Positions 1 through 12,999 are shown, counted from the first letter of the stretch. The stretch is DNA of 64,000 nt from Protopterus annectens (GCF_019279795.1 NC_056732.1:1071879938-1071943937), one strand, 5' to 3'. Notes: generated by a model not told the origin, from the letters alone. Program-made: numbers and translations.

Positions 1-985
1 TGCTTTCCTTTAGTACTTTATGGACGTACGTGGCCAGGCCACAACTCAGTTCTGTAGTACTCACACATACAGTTTTAAGGTGCTGCCATTCTTCATGTAG
101 ACCTATTTCCACCTCTTCTTGAGGTGCTGAAAGCCTGACTGATTCCTTGAAACTGTTGTAGAGGCCTCTTTGCCCACTGCTTGTAGCTGATTTTGGCAGC
201 CAGTGGTTTATGCTGTGGCCAAATGGTTCACAGAGGATTACTGTGCAAGCCATGGTTATACCCCAGTACACTTTCCTCACTAGGAGAAGTGTATCTTGAG
301 TTGGATACTGGCCACTCATGTATATGGACTTGTGACGGTCTCTTACTGAACCATGTGTTGGCTACTATCAAGCCATTTGGCAGAGGACTACAATGGCCTC
401 TCTTATTCCTGATGCCCCACCCATGTGGAGCCAGGCAGTGTTGATATCCTGTTCTGTCTATCCAAATATGTGCATTCAAGTTGACCATTATCAAAACTGA
501 TTCATGATGCCCTGCTTTTATGTAGTAGGTCCTGCAGCAGATGTCTGACTGCACTCTTTGCCTCATTATCACAACCCTGCTGTGGGGCATAGGTGCAGAA
601 CTCATAATCTCAGCCTGTCATTACAATGGAGTCTGATTGCCATGAGGCTGTCACTAATTCTGACATAATCCCTCACTGCCTTCTGAAGCCTCTCTCTCAC
701 CACAATTCACAAATGATTTCTTGCCTGTCCTCCACCAGAGTAGTTGACTGTGGATACCAAGCCAAGTGCCTTGGCTGCACTGGCATCCCATCTTGTCTCC
801 TGGAAACATTGGATCTGCATCCTCCACCTTAGCATCATGTCATCCATTTCCAAGCTGTGTCCTGTTAGTGAACATACTCTGAGTAGCAACTCACAGTTCA
901 TGTTTAGCAGGTTCAGAGAGTATACGTACAGATGTTGCTCAACACAGCTACAAAAGGTAACCCAGAATTGGTAACTACAGACCAA
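1..985 (-). pseudogene. RTE-like LINE endonuclease remnant
   Basis: Remains of an apurinic-type endonuclease of a non-LTR retrotransposon, read on the minus strand and running off the left edge of the window. Near 700-790 it reads FQETRWDASAAKALG followed by NYSGGGQARN, like the QETRW...YSGG start of RTE-type endonucleases. Near 330-490 it reads IMVNLNAHI, HGWGIRNKRG and GLIVANTWFSK, which match the GDFNA, HG.G.RN.RG and NTWF blocks of the same domain. The catalytic GD of GDFN has become VN, and the pieces lie in more than one frame, so it is dead. The family call rests on motif recall. A related LINE clade is possible. Confidence 0.65.
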
Positions 986-2504
986 CCAGCCAGTAGCTTA
1001 CTGACCTATGGCTGCTGAGTTTGGTAGGCACACAGCCAATAGGGGGCACATACGCATTTTGTGGAGTGCATTAAAAACATTAACATAATTTATTCTTTTG
1101 GTAGTGGATGAAAATTAACAGGAGTAAGCAGCAGAGTTCCTATTTCACAGCTATGTTTATTGCCACAAAAGAAACAAGGAAGCATGGTAATATAAAAGGA
1201 AGTACTTTCTTGAAAGTATATACTGAGGGCAGAAGATATTGGAAATGTACAGAGAGTACAAGGTACCAAGGGTCATATCATTTTTCCCTAACAGTTCTTG
1301 GCCAATTGTCACTAGTGATTAGAGATGCTGATGCTAGATTGTTGCACATAAATTCATGGAATCCACAGTGGTATTGCAGAAGAAAGGGGTTTCCTAGGGT
1401 TGTGTCATACGTTTTTAGTCAGCAGGCCCGAACAGACAGCAGTGGGTTCACTTCTAACATTTTCCAGGTAATGCATGTAAGTGTATATATTGATTGTCTG
1501 GAAGAAGAATTCTGCACTATGTGTGCTATAAACTATACCTGTAAGTCACAGGGACACTGTTCTGTGCCCTGATACAGACATAAGGGGAGTTATGATGACT
1601 GCACTTTAGTATATTTATCAGTTATGTAAACCTGCCACAGTATGGTGTTTAACAGTCAATGTCACCCAAAATGCCTGCCATCCATTTGGTGACGTGGCTT
1701 ATCTTAAGTGACTCAAAGAAATTTTGAAGTCAGATGGTCTAGTGGAATAATGATTTCTCAAATATGGCTGTCCATTTGATTTTTGCAACTTTTTGGTGAC
1801 CTGTCTATGCTTAGATGCAACTGCTTGGTGACACAAGAACTATGAAATTATTGTTTTTTATTTCTTTGGTTTAAAAACTGGTTTACTAAATGATTCTGCT
1901 TGTACCTCTTCTGATGCTCTTGTTAATGCTAAGCCACCGTCTCTGACTTAGGGTTCCCATGCATATGTATCACACCATCTTTTGTTGCTGAACAGACAAC
2001 TGAAGTTATTCACTGAGGAGTCGTGATGTCTGCATAATGAACTCATCTCCTCAGCATGATACCTGTCAGCTCAGCTTGCCCCTTTCTGTATGGGAAGCCA
2101 GACTCTTTCTTATTCATCAGTCTTCACAAGTTATGGACTTGTAGATGCTAAGATAGCTGAAATGCTCTAGATTCTAAGTTTAGAGAATTATTATCTTCGT
2201 TGTTATGCATGTTTGTGGCCATGGGCTATTTGTAAAATTCCTGGCTTGAATGTTCTTTGTTTTTTTAGCTCAGCTATTTAAAACCCAAAGTTTGCCCTTT
2301 GCATCATTTTTAATGATGTAACAGACCATCCCTGTGATACATATGAGTTGGTGTTTGTGTATATAGTCCTACAAAGTTTTCTCATCTCATTTGCTATGTT
2401 GATGTTCCTGGGAAAAAGGGTGCCTCATTGCTTGATGCCTGCTGTAAGAACTACATTCATATGAAAACTGAATTGCAACAGTCATGACTACACAAAAAAA
2501 TAAG
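986..2504. other. Non-coding stretch, no feature recognised
   Basis: AT-rich sequence with no recognised gene, domain or repeat. A 154-codon plus-strand frame at 1108-1572 matches nothing I know and has no codon or motif support. The part next to 985 may be 5' sequence of the RTE-like LINE. Confidence 0.5.
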
Positions 2505-2690
2505 AAGTTATATACTCACCATAACGTTCCATGTGAGGAGTTCATCTCGCCTTCATTCTTGACTGATGTGTTCGGAGCCGATCCATTGGCTCCGGTATGG
2601 CCGTATGCAAAGCTCAAGGTCTTCCAGTAGCTCGAGGCCAAGCCCCTATCGCATAAGGCACTGTGAATTACCTCAGATCTTGTTTGCTGC
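2505..2690. repeat. DIRS-1 left inverted terminal repeat
   Basis: The block from TTCATCTCGCCTTC through GGCTCCGGTATGGCCGTATG to CTCAGATC is the reverse complement of 8500-8656. The outermost part (ACTCACCATAACGTTCC) is not in the right repeat but recurs in the ICR in reverse. Confidence 0.85.
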
Positions 2691-2810
2691 GTGTACTATA
2701 ACCATATAAATGAGCTATCCTCCTATGGAAAGGAAGAAGAATTGAGCAACCAGGATGAGATCAACATGTAGGTCAACTATCAGCCAGGAGGGGGAAGGAG
2801 GGAGGGACAT

Positions 2811-2892
2811 AAGAATGAAGGCGAGATGAACTCCTTGCATGGAACGTTATGGTGAGTTGCTCAATCTCGTGGTTCATTCTTGACTGATGGGC
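2811..2892. repeat. DIRS-1 internal complementary region (ICR)
   Basis: The first half (AAGAATGAAGGCGAGATGAA to GGAACGTTATGGTGAG) is the reverse complement of the left end. The second half (CAATCTCG..GTTCATTCTTGACTGATGG) is the reverse complement of the right end. The two termini are thus joined here, as expected of the DIRS ICR used to complete the circular DNA. Confidence 0.85.
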
Positions 2893-2940
2893 AGCGTCCC
2901 TAGCAACATCAATCTCGGGTGGCTTACGGGAGTACATTCT

Positions 2941-4118
2941 TCAGGACCGCAGACCCAAAAGAAGCCCTGTCCCTGAAGGCATTATCAACTTTGTAATGCG
3001 TGATAAAGGTACGAGGTTTAGACCAAGTGGCTGCTGCACAAATGTCATCAAGGGGCAATTTGGCTTGGAACGCAGAGGATGTAGAAACTGATCTGGCTGA
3101 CTGAGCTTTAATCTTGTGTTGCAAGGCATATTAGCAGCTGAGTAGACAAAGGAGATACAATCAGATAACCATTTAGACATAGCTGTTTTAGCCACTGGTC
3201 TACCGTTTCTGGATTTAGAGAATGAAACAAAGGGCTGGTCTGACTGCCTGATATCTTTTGCTCTATCCAAATAAAACTTGAGCTGTCTGTGAACATCAAG
3301 TTTGTGCAGCATATACTCCAACTTGTTGGAATGATTAGGGAAGAAAACTGGTAACTCAATGACTTGGTTGATATTAGCTTCTGAACAAACTTTGGGCAAA
3401 AAAGAGGGATTTGTCCTAAGAGATGCTCTGTCAGCATGAAAAATCAAATAAGGAGGGCTGATAGATAAAGCTTAAAGTTCTGACACTCTGCGGGCAGAAG
3501 TAATAGCAATCAGAAAAATGGTTTTCCACGACAAATATTTGAGGTCACAAGATGATGCTGGTTCAAAAGGAGGAAGGATAATACGTGACAGCATAAAATT
3601 AGGATTCCATGGAGAATAGGGAGTTTTCACAGGTGGTCTCATAGGAAAGGTCCCCTAGAGAAAGGCCTTGGATAACTTGTGGGGCATGATATTTAACCAG
3701 TCAATCCCAAGATGAAAGTTAGATATAGCAGCCAACTGGACCCGAACTGCTGCAGCTGCTGCTCCTTTGTTAAAAACAGACTCAAGAATTCTAGTATGAA
3801 TGTCAAGGGGGCTTGGTAAGGATCAATGTTCTGCTTAAAGGCCCATACAGAAAATCTCTTCCACTTACTAAGATATAATCTTCTAGTGGATAGCTTATGA
3901 GAAGACAAAAGGATCTGTTTTGTCTCACTGGAGAAGTTATGAAGCCTGGCTATGAGGGGAACTGGAGCAGCCAAGCTGTCAGCTTCAACTGACTGCAGAA
4001 AAGGATGAAGGTCCCCCCAACGGATGTATGTGTCAGAAGGTCTGGAACTGGGTCCAGAATCCAGGGATCCTCCAAGAGATGATGTCGAAGGAATGGTAAT
4101 CAAATCTGCCGAGGCCAA
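2941..4118 (-). pseudogene. DIRS-1 tyrosine recombinase (YR)
   Basis: The integrase of the element, predicted to insert a circular DNA copy by strand exchange in the nucleus. The N-terminal core-binding part shows SSHKLSTRRLYLSKWKRFSVW near 3850-3920. The C-terminal part, in another frame, shows LDVHRQLKFYLDRAKDIR near 3240-3310 and ends in the region matching the HYKVD tyrosine box near 2990-3000. The HxxR box is disturbed by a frameshift near 3110. The start overlaps the end of the RT-RNase H-methyltransferase frame, as in other DIRS elements. At least two frameshifts make it a pseudogene. Confidence 0.75.
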
Positions 4119-4125
4119 TGAGAGG

Positions 4126-5925
4126 CTATAAAATGATGGTCCTTCCCAGGGATTTTGCTTTCTGTAGAACTTTGGGTATCAATGGGATTGGTGGAAATGC
4201 ATAGAGGAGACCCAGGGGCCAATCGTGTACGACTGCGTCCCTTGGGGCTTCTCCCGGAGGAGTAATCAGGGCAAAATAGCTTCTGCATTTCGTGTTGATG
4301 TGACTGGCAAAAAGGTCGCAGCAAGGCTGGCCCCGTTTGCGGAAAATCCTGTCTGCAATCTCTTTCTTGAGGGACCACTCATGCGGCAACAAGATTGCCC
4401 TGCTCAGTTTGTTTGCTATCACGTTGGATCTCCCCAGGATACGTATTGCCAACAGAAAGCACTGGGAGGAAACAGCCCACTGCCAAACTTTGAGGGCTTC
4501 TCAGCAAAGGGGATAAGACTTGGTTCCCCCCTGCTTGTTCAAGTACCGGACTACTGACATATTGTCTGTGAATTGCAATCGTTCCTAGGGGAAGAGAGTC
4601 CTGGAAGTACTGCAATGCCAAACGTACTACTCTCCTCTCCAGAACATTGATATGCAAGTGTGACTATCTGTCCATGTGCCTTCAGCAGTCTTTCCCTGAA
4701 AATGACCCCCCTACCCTATCAGGGAAGCGTCCATGGTCACAGTGGCTACTGGACAGGGTAGAACAAAGGGGTGTCCTATGGTGACGTGAAGAGATGTCAA
4801 CCACCACTGGAGATCTTTCTTGCAAGAGCTCGTAATCAATATCGCGTGGTCCATGGGAAGTTCCTGGTAAGACCATTGAGTGAACAACAGCCATTGAAGA
4901 ATACGCATATGCATGCTTGCTAAGGGTATGGCTAGGATTGCTGCAGCCATCAAACCCAATACTTTCAGAACTTCTGAAGCTGATGCTGTCTTTCGATACC
5001 AACATGCTGACGAAGAAGGAAGACTCTTTCGATTGGTAGCCTTACAGTGGTGGTTGAGGTGTCTAGCTCTGCCCTGATAAAAACGATATGCTATGATGGC
5101 GACAAGGCAAACTTTTCTGAGTTGAATGTAATGCCTAAATGATTGCAGAGTGACAAAGTGTACTCTCTTGCCTGAATCAGCTGACGCCTGGTGGTGGCGG
5201 TAAGGAGCCAATTGTCTAGGTATGGAAACACCTGGTATCCTAGATGCCTCAGGTGAGCCGTGACCACTGCCATGCATTTTGTGAACACTCTGGGGGGTGT
5301 TGTAGTGAGACCAAAGGGCAGGGCTCAAAACTGATAATGACTGGCTCCCTGCCGGAAACGCAGGTGATCTCTGGATGGCCTGGCCATTTTTATGTGGTAG
5401 TATGCATCCTTGAGAGCTATCAAGCACATCCAATTGTCTTTCCCTAAGAAGGGAAGTATAGACTGGAGCGTGACCATCCGGAACTTCTCTTTCTTCACAT
5501 ATTGGTCGAGTCTGCTGAGGTCCAAAATGGGTCTCCAGTCCCCCGTTTTCTTTGGAACCAAAAAGAACCTTGAGTAAGTTCCAGATTTTGTTTGGTCTGC
5601 TGGGACTGGCTGAATGACTCTCTTCTAGCAACTTGTGGACCTCTATAATTGCTTGTTCCCTGTAACTGGGTGGAATGTCCGGGATTCTCCTTATGGACGG
5701 GGGGGGTGGGGGTGGCGAATGGCATGAAGTATCCTCTGGAAATGACACTTTGTACCCAGCTGTCTTATTTCTTGCCAGGCATCTGGATACAAATATAAGC
5801 GACCCCCGACCTGCCTCCAGAGCAGGATAGTCAGGCCTCCTTTCAGGAGAGCTGGTAGAGTTGACTGGAGAAGTGATCTCTGTCACCCTGATGTTGCGGA
5901 CCCCCCTCTGCCGAGAGGGTGGCAT
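4126..5925 (-). pseudogene. DIRS-1 RT-RNase H-methyltransferase
   Basis: Reverse transcriptase with RNase H and the downstream DIRS methyltransferase-like domain, split over three frames. RT blocks in order: FGSKENG/FLVPKKTGDWRPILDLSRL, FRMVTLQSILPFLGKDNWMC, ALKDAYYHIKMARPSRDHLRF, and VFPYLDNWLL near 5220, where the catalytic YLDD reads YLDN. RNase H follows with TMDASLIG, after which a stop codon interrupts GWGG (near 4710), and LHINVLE-type sequence. The methyltransferase-like part reads CCDLFASHINTKC and DWPLGLLYAFPPIPLIPK. The loss of the second catalytic Asp and the stops argue that it is inactive. Confidence 0.8.
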
Positions 5926-7970
5926 CTCCCACTATTGCCCCGTCCCTCTGCCCCTGGAGGGGGGTTCACCACGTGTGTCCTGAAAGGCTCCTTGAGCTTT
6001 CTGGAAACACATTTTTTCTCTTCTATGGCCTTTGGGATTAGGCTAGGTAGCGGTGGAAAAATGGATTCTGATGGCAGTCTTTCCCTCTTGTACACACCTG
6101 GTCAGAGTTTCCTTCACTTTAGGCCCAAAAAGGGATGAGTCATCAAAAGGGGTGCTTACGAAGGATGACTTAAAGGGCTCTGCGAAGGAACAGAAGCGCA
6201 TCCAGGAATATCTTCTGAGAGCAATTCCTGTACCCGCTGCCCTACTCATTCCATCAGCTGCATAGGATATGAGACGCATGGATGAGTTGACAACAGAATT
6301 TAGGGTAGCAAGCTGAGCAGCAACTTTGTCAGCGGCCCCTGCAGCTACTGTACCCTGAAGAGTATTTCCCAACTCCTTAAGGAGATCTCTTTGCAACCTA
6401 GTTAAATGGGTTAAGTAGTTCAGTGAGCGGAGAGCAAAAGTCGCAGAACTAAACATGCATTTTACATAACTATCCATGATCCTAGACTCTCTCTATATTA
6501 GGAGGATGAATAGACGAAGTCTCAGACATTTCCTTTTTGGTGGCCACCGCCACCACCATGGCATCAATAGGGACTCTCTTGGATAAGAAGGTTTTATCTG
6601 GTGATGCTGATATAAACTTGTTAGGCCTTCTAGGAACAGGCTCCATGGACTCTGGTGATTCCCACCAACTGCATGAGCTCATCAAAGGGTGAAGACACCC
6701 AAGAGGTGGAGGGTTGAGACCCGAAAGACTTCAGGAGAACTGACTCATCCTCAGTAGGGCTTTTGGACTGCCAATCACCCCTCTAAGGATCTCAAACATC
6801 TCAGCAAAGGAGATTTCTTCAGAGGGGGACTGCAGGGACCCTTCTGACTTATCCAAGTCAGTATCGGATGTTAAAGACTCCTGTGGGGGAATCCAAGTGT
6901 CTCCGCGTGCACAATCTCTTCCTGGGAACCTCCTCAGTGGGAACCTCTGGAAAGGTCTCGGAAGAGCAGGGGGCACCCTGTGGGACTACCTGAGGCTCTG
7001 GGTCTCTACGCCTAGCCTGGATGATGGAAGCAGACACAGGCGCTTTAGGGGATGAAGAAGCAAGGCCTGAAGTCGAGGATGTCTTGGGGGACAAAGCTCT
7101 CTTCATGGCCTCAAAGGCACCACAGCTCCGATGGGAAGGAACTGATGGATCTGAGGGAATCGTCAAAACCTCCCGCATGGAGGCCGTGGGCTCTGAGCCG
7201 GAAGTAGGAGCCGAGCTCATCCGAGCCGAAGCCCCGAGAGGAAGAGTCGGCACCGACAAGTCGGTCCCACTATCCTCCCCGGATTCAACTGGAGTGTGTC
7301 GGCTCCTAGAGTCCCCGGTCGGCACTGGAGCAGGTCTCGACTCCAAAGGCTCCATGATCAACAGGTCTGCTTCCTCTGGCTCTGAAGGGCCGGTACGGCT
7401 TGGAGGAGGAGTAGGGTCTTCGGCTCTGAAGCAGTTTGGGTTGGAGCCAACAACAATTTAGCAAGGCCTGGAGCCTGTAAAACTTCTGCACCAATCGATC
7501 CATATCCAAATCAGACAGGCTGACAGATGACCTAGATGAATGCACTGATGGTGCCAATTGGAGCAATGGTGACTGAGGCACTTCGGATATTGGCTCCAAA
7601 AAGAAAAGACAGTCGGCTCAGAGGTCTGTGGAGCAAGCCGATGTCGCAGAATCCTCCAATTTTTTTGATTTCTTGGAGTGCTTAGGAGTCTTTAGATTCA
7701 ACAGAAGATTTAGAGGACTTGGAAGACTTGCTGGCCACATCCTGGTCACTCAACACCTCTTGAAAAGGATGCTTTAACAAGCCCCTGTCCATCAACTTCC
7801 TTTTCCTCTCTCGAAGAAAAAGGATGACATATGGCACAAGACTCCTGTAAGTGGACAGCTCCAAAACAATAAACGCACGTTACATGTCCATCAGTAGCAG
7901 ACATTTTTTGGCCGCAGTCTGGACACTTCTTAAAGCCAGACTTTGACTGGTTGTCTTTGTCATCCGCCAT
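5883..7970 (-). pseudogene. DIRS-1 ORF1 (Gag-like, zinc-binding N-terminus)
   Basis: Putative structural protein of the element. The start is set at the ATG at 7970-7968 because the protein there reads MADDKDNQSKSGFKKCPDCG, matching the DIRS-3 start. Residues about 15-50 form a cysteine/histidine cluster (CPDCG, H, CVYC, H, CAICH) that probably binds zinc. The middle is Ser/Pro/Glu rich and low in complexity. The C-terminal half has an Ala-rich helical part (6040-6480), and the end is rich in Gly and Arg, suggesting RNA binding. The frame changes several times (near 7750, 7300, 6860 and 6480). Confidence 0.65.
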
Positions 7971-8093
7971 AATACTGCTACGACAACACGCAAAGCAGAT
8001 AAATAATCTTCTAGGCTCTAACAACATACACACACTACCGAGTCTATGAAAAAGGTATCTGAAAATATTAATAAAGCTATTAGTCTCTAAAAA

Positions 8094-8149
<56 letters not shown>
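8094..8149. repeat. (CA)n microsatellite in DIRS-1 leader
   Basis: About 28 CA units, 124 bp upstream of the ORF1 start on the sense strand, where it reads as TG. DIRS-3 has an independent microsatellite at the same place. Confidence 0.98.
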
Positions 8150-8151
<2 letters not shown>

Positions 8152-8499
8152 CTGATAAGGAATTTATCAACTAGAAAAAGCTGTAAAAAAACACTAAATA
8201 TTTAAACACACTTTATTCAACTAAGGCCCAAAAAAACGAGGCCAGCAATAGAAAAAAGCTATTTAAAGCCACTAGAAAAACTACTTAACACAGCAAGAGA
8301 AAACTAGGCCAAAACACATGAGGCCGTTATTTTAAAGATTACTAATCACACACGGGAAGGGGAGCTTCAAGGAAACTATAAAAGCTAAGTACCTATCGAT
8401 GAAAGTTTAGAAAAATATTACTTAAGCAACTGCTAAATATAAAAGTATTTAAGTTGTACTGGCCCAAGCTTGCACTGGAACCTCCGATCAGATGCAGTG

Positions 8500-8656
8500 G
8501 TAAACTAGATCTGGGGTAATTCACAGTGCATCATGGGATAGAGGCTTGGCCTCGAGCTACTGGAAGACCTCGAGCTTTGCATACGGCCGTACCGGAGCCA
8601 ATGGATTGGCTCCGAACCCATCAGTCAAGAATGAACGGCGAGATTGAACAACCTCA
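8500..8656. repeat. DIRS-1 right inverted terminal repeat
   Basis: Reverse complement of the left repeat, from TAAACTAGATCTGG to GAACGGCGAGATTGAACAAC. It lacks the left repeat's outer extension. The exact right border is uncertain by a few bases. Confidence 0.85.
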
Positions 8657-11426
8657 TACTGACTGTTTTGGAAAACATACTGTTAGAGGTAGCCTGGTTT
8701 ATCTAGCTTCTTGGGGAAATATGTTACATTCTGTACACTGATGAAAAGAAAAGCATGTTGTGGCTGCCTGCAAAAGAAAACAATTTTGAGAGTGAGCAAG
8801 AAGAGTATGCACACGGTTTGGAACAGTGAAAGTAGGCAGTGCAATGCATGAAGTAAAGAATATATTAAGTTGCTTGAAAAACATCATACCAGCAATACAC
8901 ATGTGCACACAAAAGCAGTAGCAACTACAAGTAGAAGGACACATCAGTGAAATGCCTAAGGGATAAAAATGCATAATACTGGAAAGCTCTTTAAGACAAA
9001 TATTAATATTCATTATGAGCACAGTATAATTTTGCAGTCATAGATAAATCTGTCAGTGGCCGAGATTAACTGTTATCTGTGTATGTCACAGGCATGTTTA
9101 GAGGAATACCTAGACACCTTTACATTAAGGATTGCAAACAGCATATTTGTACCATGACTTACTGTGAAAGTGCTATTCAGATGACAGCAGTAAGGAGAGA
9201 GGTGAGGGCCACCAGGTAACTGTAATAAGCTCTGCCTGATGTGTATTGTCACTCAAATTATCTGTACTTAGCAGGTCAGGAAATGCGAAACTCTTGCTAG
9301 CGGAGGGTGGGAATATGGGAGGAGTAACTTAAGAAGGAACTGAAGCAGAACAAAGTAGAATGTCTAAAAAAAAGTCTCATCTCAGCAATGAGCTGGTAGT
9401 TCTTTTTTTTTTTCAGAGAATGCATAACACATCACCAAGAAACACATTTGTAAAAGGCACTGGGTGACAGTAAAGGATACTTGCACTGAGGCCTGTCAAA
9501 ATTAGCTGCTCTTTTCTGTTCTTTCATTCTAAGTGAATGGAACTCTTACAGGACAGCCCGGATATGGGTACTGAATTCTCAGATACTGTGGACTCAGTGT
9601 ATCATGGGGAAGATTTTTCTTTAGAAGAAAAACTCTCATCAGATGTCTGCCTCCAGGAGGTCAGTCAGGGTTACAAACTGAATAAAAATTACTAGCGACT
9701 ACTACTCTCTGGTACATACAGGTTTGCAATGAGCCAAACTTAAGGACAAGTTAAAAATATCTTTTTAAAATGTTTTCCCATAGTTGTCCTTTAAACAAAG
9801 TCTCTATTGAAACTGAGTTTATTAAATAGACTTTTCTGAAAAGTTAACCTGTACATTGTTCTACTGTAACTACAGTTTGTAATCCATGCAGTATATCATT
9901 ACATTGCAAAAAAAAAAGTGTTTGAAAAACCAACCTAATACACAGTACTGCTATTATGAGATAAATACAAGCCTTCAATTCTCACGTCATCTCCCACACC
10001 ACTGCTTTTCTTTATTTACATGAATTGTAAAGCTACTTGCTTCAATTGTAATTCAGCTTTTTATAATTTGTAATACCCATATTTTACTTACAAACAATAT
10101 TAATCTGCATAAAAAATAATTACAAAGCAAACCTCAAGTAAGCATTCCCATTTCATATTTTCAAATATTTATTTCAGTTCTTTATAAAGAAATCCATTAC
10201 TAACAAATAAAACTGAGCTCACTCCACAACTTTGTTCTACACCTTTTCCTACAAACATATGTCCCACTTAACCACCCATTCACTGAAACTCTTAACAGTA
10301 ATTTATAAACCAGTTCCAAAAAGGAGTCTTTCCTCCAACCTCATATGTTCTTAATGTTTTCCATGTCTGCTTAAGAATACTGTCAAATACCTTAACCACA
10401 TCACATGACATAGCCTTCCCTCAGTATTACTGATTACAATATTAAAAGTTACTCCCTTGAGCACAATCAGCATTATCTTTTAATTTTTTTTAGATTGCTA
10501 TAAATTCCTTTATTCATCAATTCTTTGTTTAACAGATCTCCGGTTTCTGATACTTCAATACTCATTTAAGTCAAGCTTAATAACCTATTTTAGGTCTTCA
10601 AAAAGTTTGCCACCTATACCATTTGAATTATATACCCTGGTACCTACTTAACCATCTGGTTGTTTCTTTAAAGTCATTAAACTACTGCCAGACCTTATTC
10701 TATATGACAACACATTCTAAAATAAACCAGAGCTAGACAGTGAAAAGTTTCTTTTTAATTTAGTATTAATAATGAAATCCTCAAATTTATTGTTGTTTCT
10801 GGTGTTACTCATCTGTGATTTTACTTCTTCTCCAAGTTCACGACCAGTCTTTCATTATGTACACACCAGTACATCAAAGATTAAATCTCCCCTTAACCTA
10901 TAATTAACAGAAAGTAAGGTCTATTCATGTAGTCAAGACCCTTTAGTTGTACAATCTGCTTCATACTGCACTTTTGGATATCTTGTAAACCATATCACTT
11001 GAGTCATACTGTAAAAACAAACGTAACACTGTATTCATTATATGGTTTCAACACTGAGAGTAAGGAATTAAGACAGACAGATCTCTATTTACAACTCAGC
11101 AGTAAATGTCCTTTATTGCTGAATATCATTTCCAAATAACAGCTCTTAGACTACTTTTAAAAGTAAGGAAAGGCCACGGTCAATTGATATCCTCAAGTCC
11201 CTTAGAGTGCTCACCCTTTATTCCCCAGATGAACTTCACAATCTCTTCACAAATGCTTTTAGCATTTATTCCTTCAGCAAAATATTCAATCAGAACTTTA
11301 AAAGTTTGTCCTCCATTCTCATTTCTTTATTTTAAAAAAAAAAAATCACCTATACTATATATGCCAGGTACATGTAGAATTTTAACTTTATAGAACATCG
11401 GTTAATTAATCTATGGGAAACAGAGA
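8657..11426. other. Unique AT-rich sequence
   Basis: No transposon domain was recognised here. The only item of note is a possible plus-strand exon at 9552-9659. The rest is AT-rich with short homopolymers (T-run near 9404, A-run near 9907, A-run near 11335). Confidence 0.5.
9552..9659 (+). other. Candidate exon of unknown gene
   Basis: A 108-nt open block (36 codons, phase 0) with a pyrimidine-rich tract and TTACAG just before it and GAG/GTCAGT just after it. The translation starts DSPDMGTEFSDTVDSVYHGE and ends KLSSDVCLQE. It is acidic and I do not recognise it. It lies on the opposite strand to the kinase exon at 50354, so it would belong to another gene. It could be a chance match to splice signals. 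Confidence 0.3.
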
Positions 11427-11829
11427 AGTTATGTACTTACTATAACACTTGCTCCTTTCATCGCAGTCCATCAGATACAAACAGATCTGTTAGAGATGCT
11501 TACCAGATCTGAGACAGCATTGCTAGTGCTCCAGCCTAGAGTTCCTTTAAAACTTTTCCTTGGTAATTCCTCTAAGTTACAATCCTCACCAGATCGAGTT
11601 TGTTGAAAAATAATGATACCTTGCGGTACAACAACAGATATGGCAGAAGTGCTTCAAGACCGTCTTTTGGGTACTTAAGAAATGACAATTTAGAAGGGGG
11701 ATGAAGGGATGCCATCACTGGACAGACCAGGATGAAAGATCAGGCGTTATATGTTTAACACAACTTCCGTATCCTACTCACCCAGTCAGCCTAATCCAAC
11801 TGATGGACCAGATTACCACGCTAAGTACT

Positions 11830-12960
11830 AACTTGATGGCAGCATAACACAATCCCCTTGAGAACTGTAACTCCACAGAAATCCCTGGACCTGAATATTA
11901 AATCTAGTTTAAATGGTTTAGCAAAGGCACACAACCTACACCAAGTTGCTACAGCACATTTTTCATCAGAGGAGTTTTTCTAAAAGACTATGGAAGTAGC
12001 TGTTGATCCAGTGGAGAAAATCCTTTAGTTTGAAAGGCAATGACTTGGTGAGATGTAGAGATGAAAGAAACAGGTAATCATCTGGAAGTCTTTGAAACTT
12101 TCCTTCCTAGTTTGTTGGGAGCAAAGGAGATAAACAGCAGAATATCCTTCCTGAATGATTTAATTCTGTACAGACAGAATCTCAACTACCCATGTACATC
12201 TTTATGAAGGATGTACCATCTTCCTTGTTGGAATGATTTGGAAAGAAAACAGGCAAATTTATCAGCCAATTCAAATTAATTCAAATTAATTTCTGAAGAA
12301 ACCTTGGAAATAAAGGACTGGTTAGTTTAGAGGGATGCCCTATCCTTATGGAAGATTAGATAAGGTAGACTGGAAGATAATGCCTGTAATTTGAGCATTC
12401 TTACAAATGTAACTGCTACTAAAAACAGGGTTTTCCAAGACAGGAATTTTAGCTGTGGAGAAGAAGTTGGTTGAAAGGGTTTTTTTCTTAAGGTTTCTAA
12501 AAGAAAATTAAGGTCTCAAGGAGTAGCCAGTTGTTTTACTGGACGGCAGAGGAGAAAGTTACTTTTTAAAAATGCCTTGCACAACTTATGAATAGCTATG
12601 GAATAAAAATTAGAGCCATTATGGTAGTTAAATATGGATCCAGCTGACCTTTGATAAACTAACTTGCAGCTTGAAACAATAAATGCAAAAAAATGGAAAC
12701 CTAGAAGACAAGAACTAGAAAAGAGGTCAATGACTTGACCAGCTGCTCAATTAGAAAAACAGTTTCTATGTACTTCTGAATACCTTGTGAGTGGATTCTT
12801 TTTGAGATGAATGTATGACAGTGACACACTGGGGCAATAAAGGGTCCTTGGCTATTAAAAGAAGTGGAAAAAGCAAATGGTCAGTCTAAGGTTGGGCAAG
12901 TCTGGATGAGGCTGTCTGGATGGGTGACAGAAAAATCAGGATGGGGATCTAGAAGCCATG
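11830..12960 (-). pseudogene. DIRS-2 tyrosine recombinase remnant
   Basis: Collinear at the nucleotide level with the recombinase part of DIRS-1 and -3 (for example the GGAATGATTTGGAAAGAAAAC and GGATGCCCTATCCTTATGG blocks near 12230 and 12335). No frame is open for long, so the active-site boxes cannot be read. Assigned by position and similarity to the neighbours. Confidence 0.6.
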
Positions 12961-12999
12961 GGTGCTTTATCAGGTGAGGTCTTTACAGCAGAAACTAAA

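Larger units (their letters stand above)
2505..8656 (-). mobile_element. DIRS-1: DIRS-type tyrosine-recombinase retrotransposon
   Basis: A structurally complete DIRS-type element of about 6.15 kb, sense strand minus. In sense order it holds the right terminal repeat (8500-8656), a CA/TG microsatellite, ORF1 (7970 to about 5883), RT-RNase H-methyltransferase (5925-4126), tyrosine recombinase (4118-2941), the ICR (2811-2892) and the left terminal repeat (2505-2690). DIRS elements insert through a circular intermediate with a tyrosine recombinase and make no target duplication, and none is visible here. The frames carry several shifts, so it is probably inactive. It belongs to the same family as DIRS-2, -3 and -6, which share the CTCAGATC..GTTTGC terminal block. 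Confidence 0.9.

Noticed and set aside
1108-1572. 154-codon plus-strand ORF as a host gene
   Set aside because: No recognisable domain, no splice context and ordinary intronic base composition.
7021-7461. Plus-strand 146-codon frame as a gene
   Set aside because: Antisense shadow of the DIRS-1 ORF1 low-complexity region.
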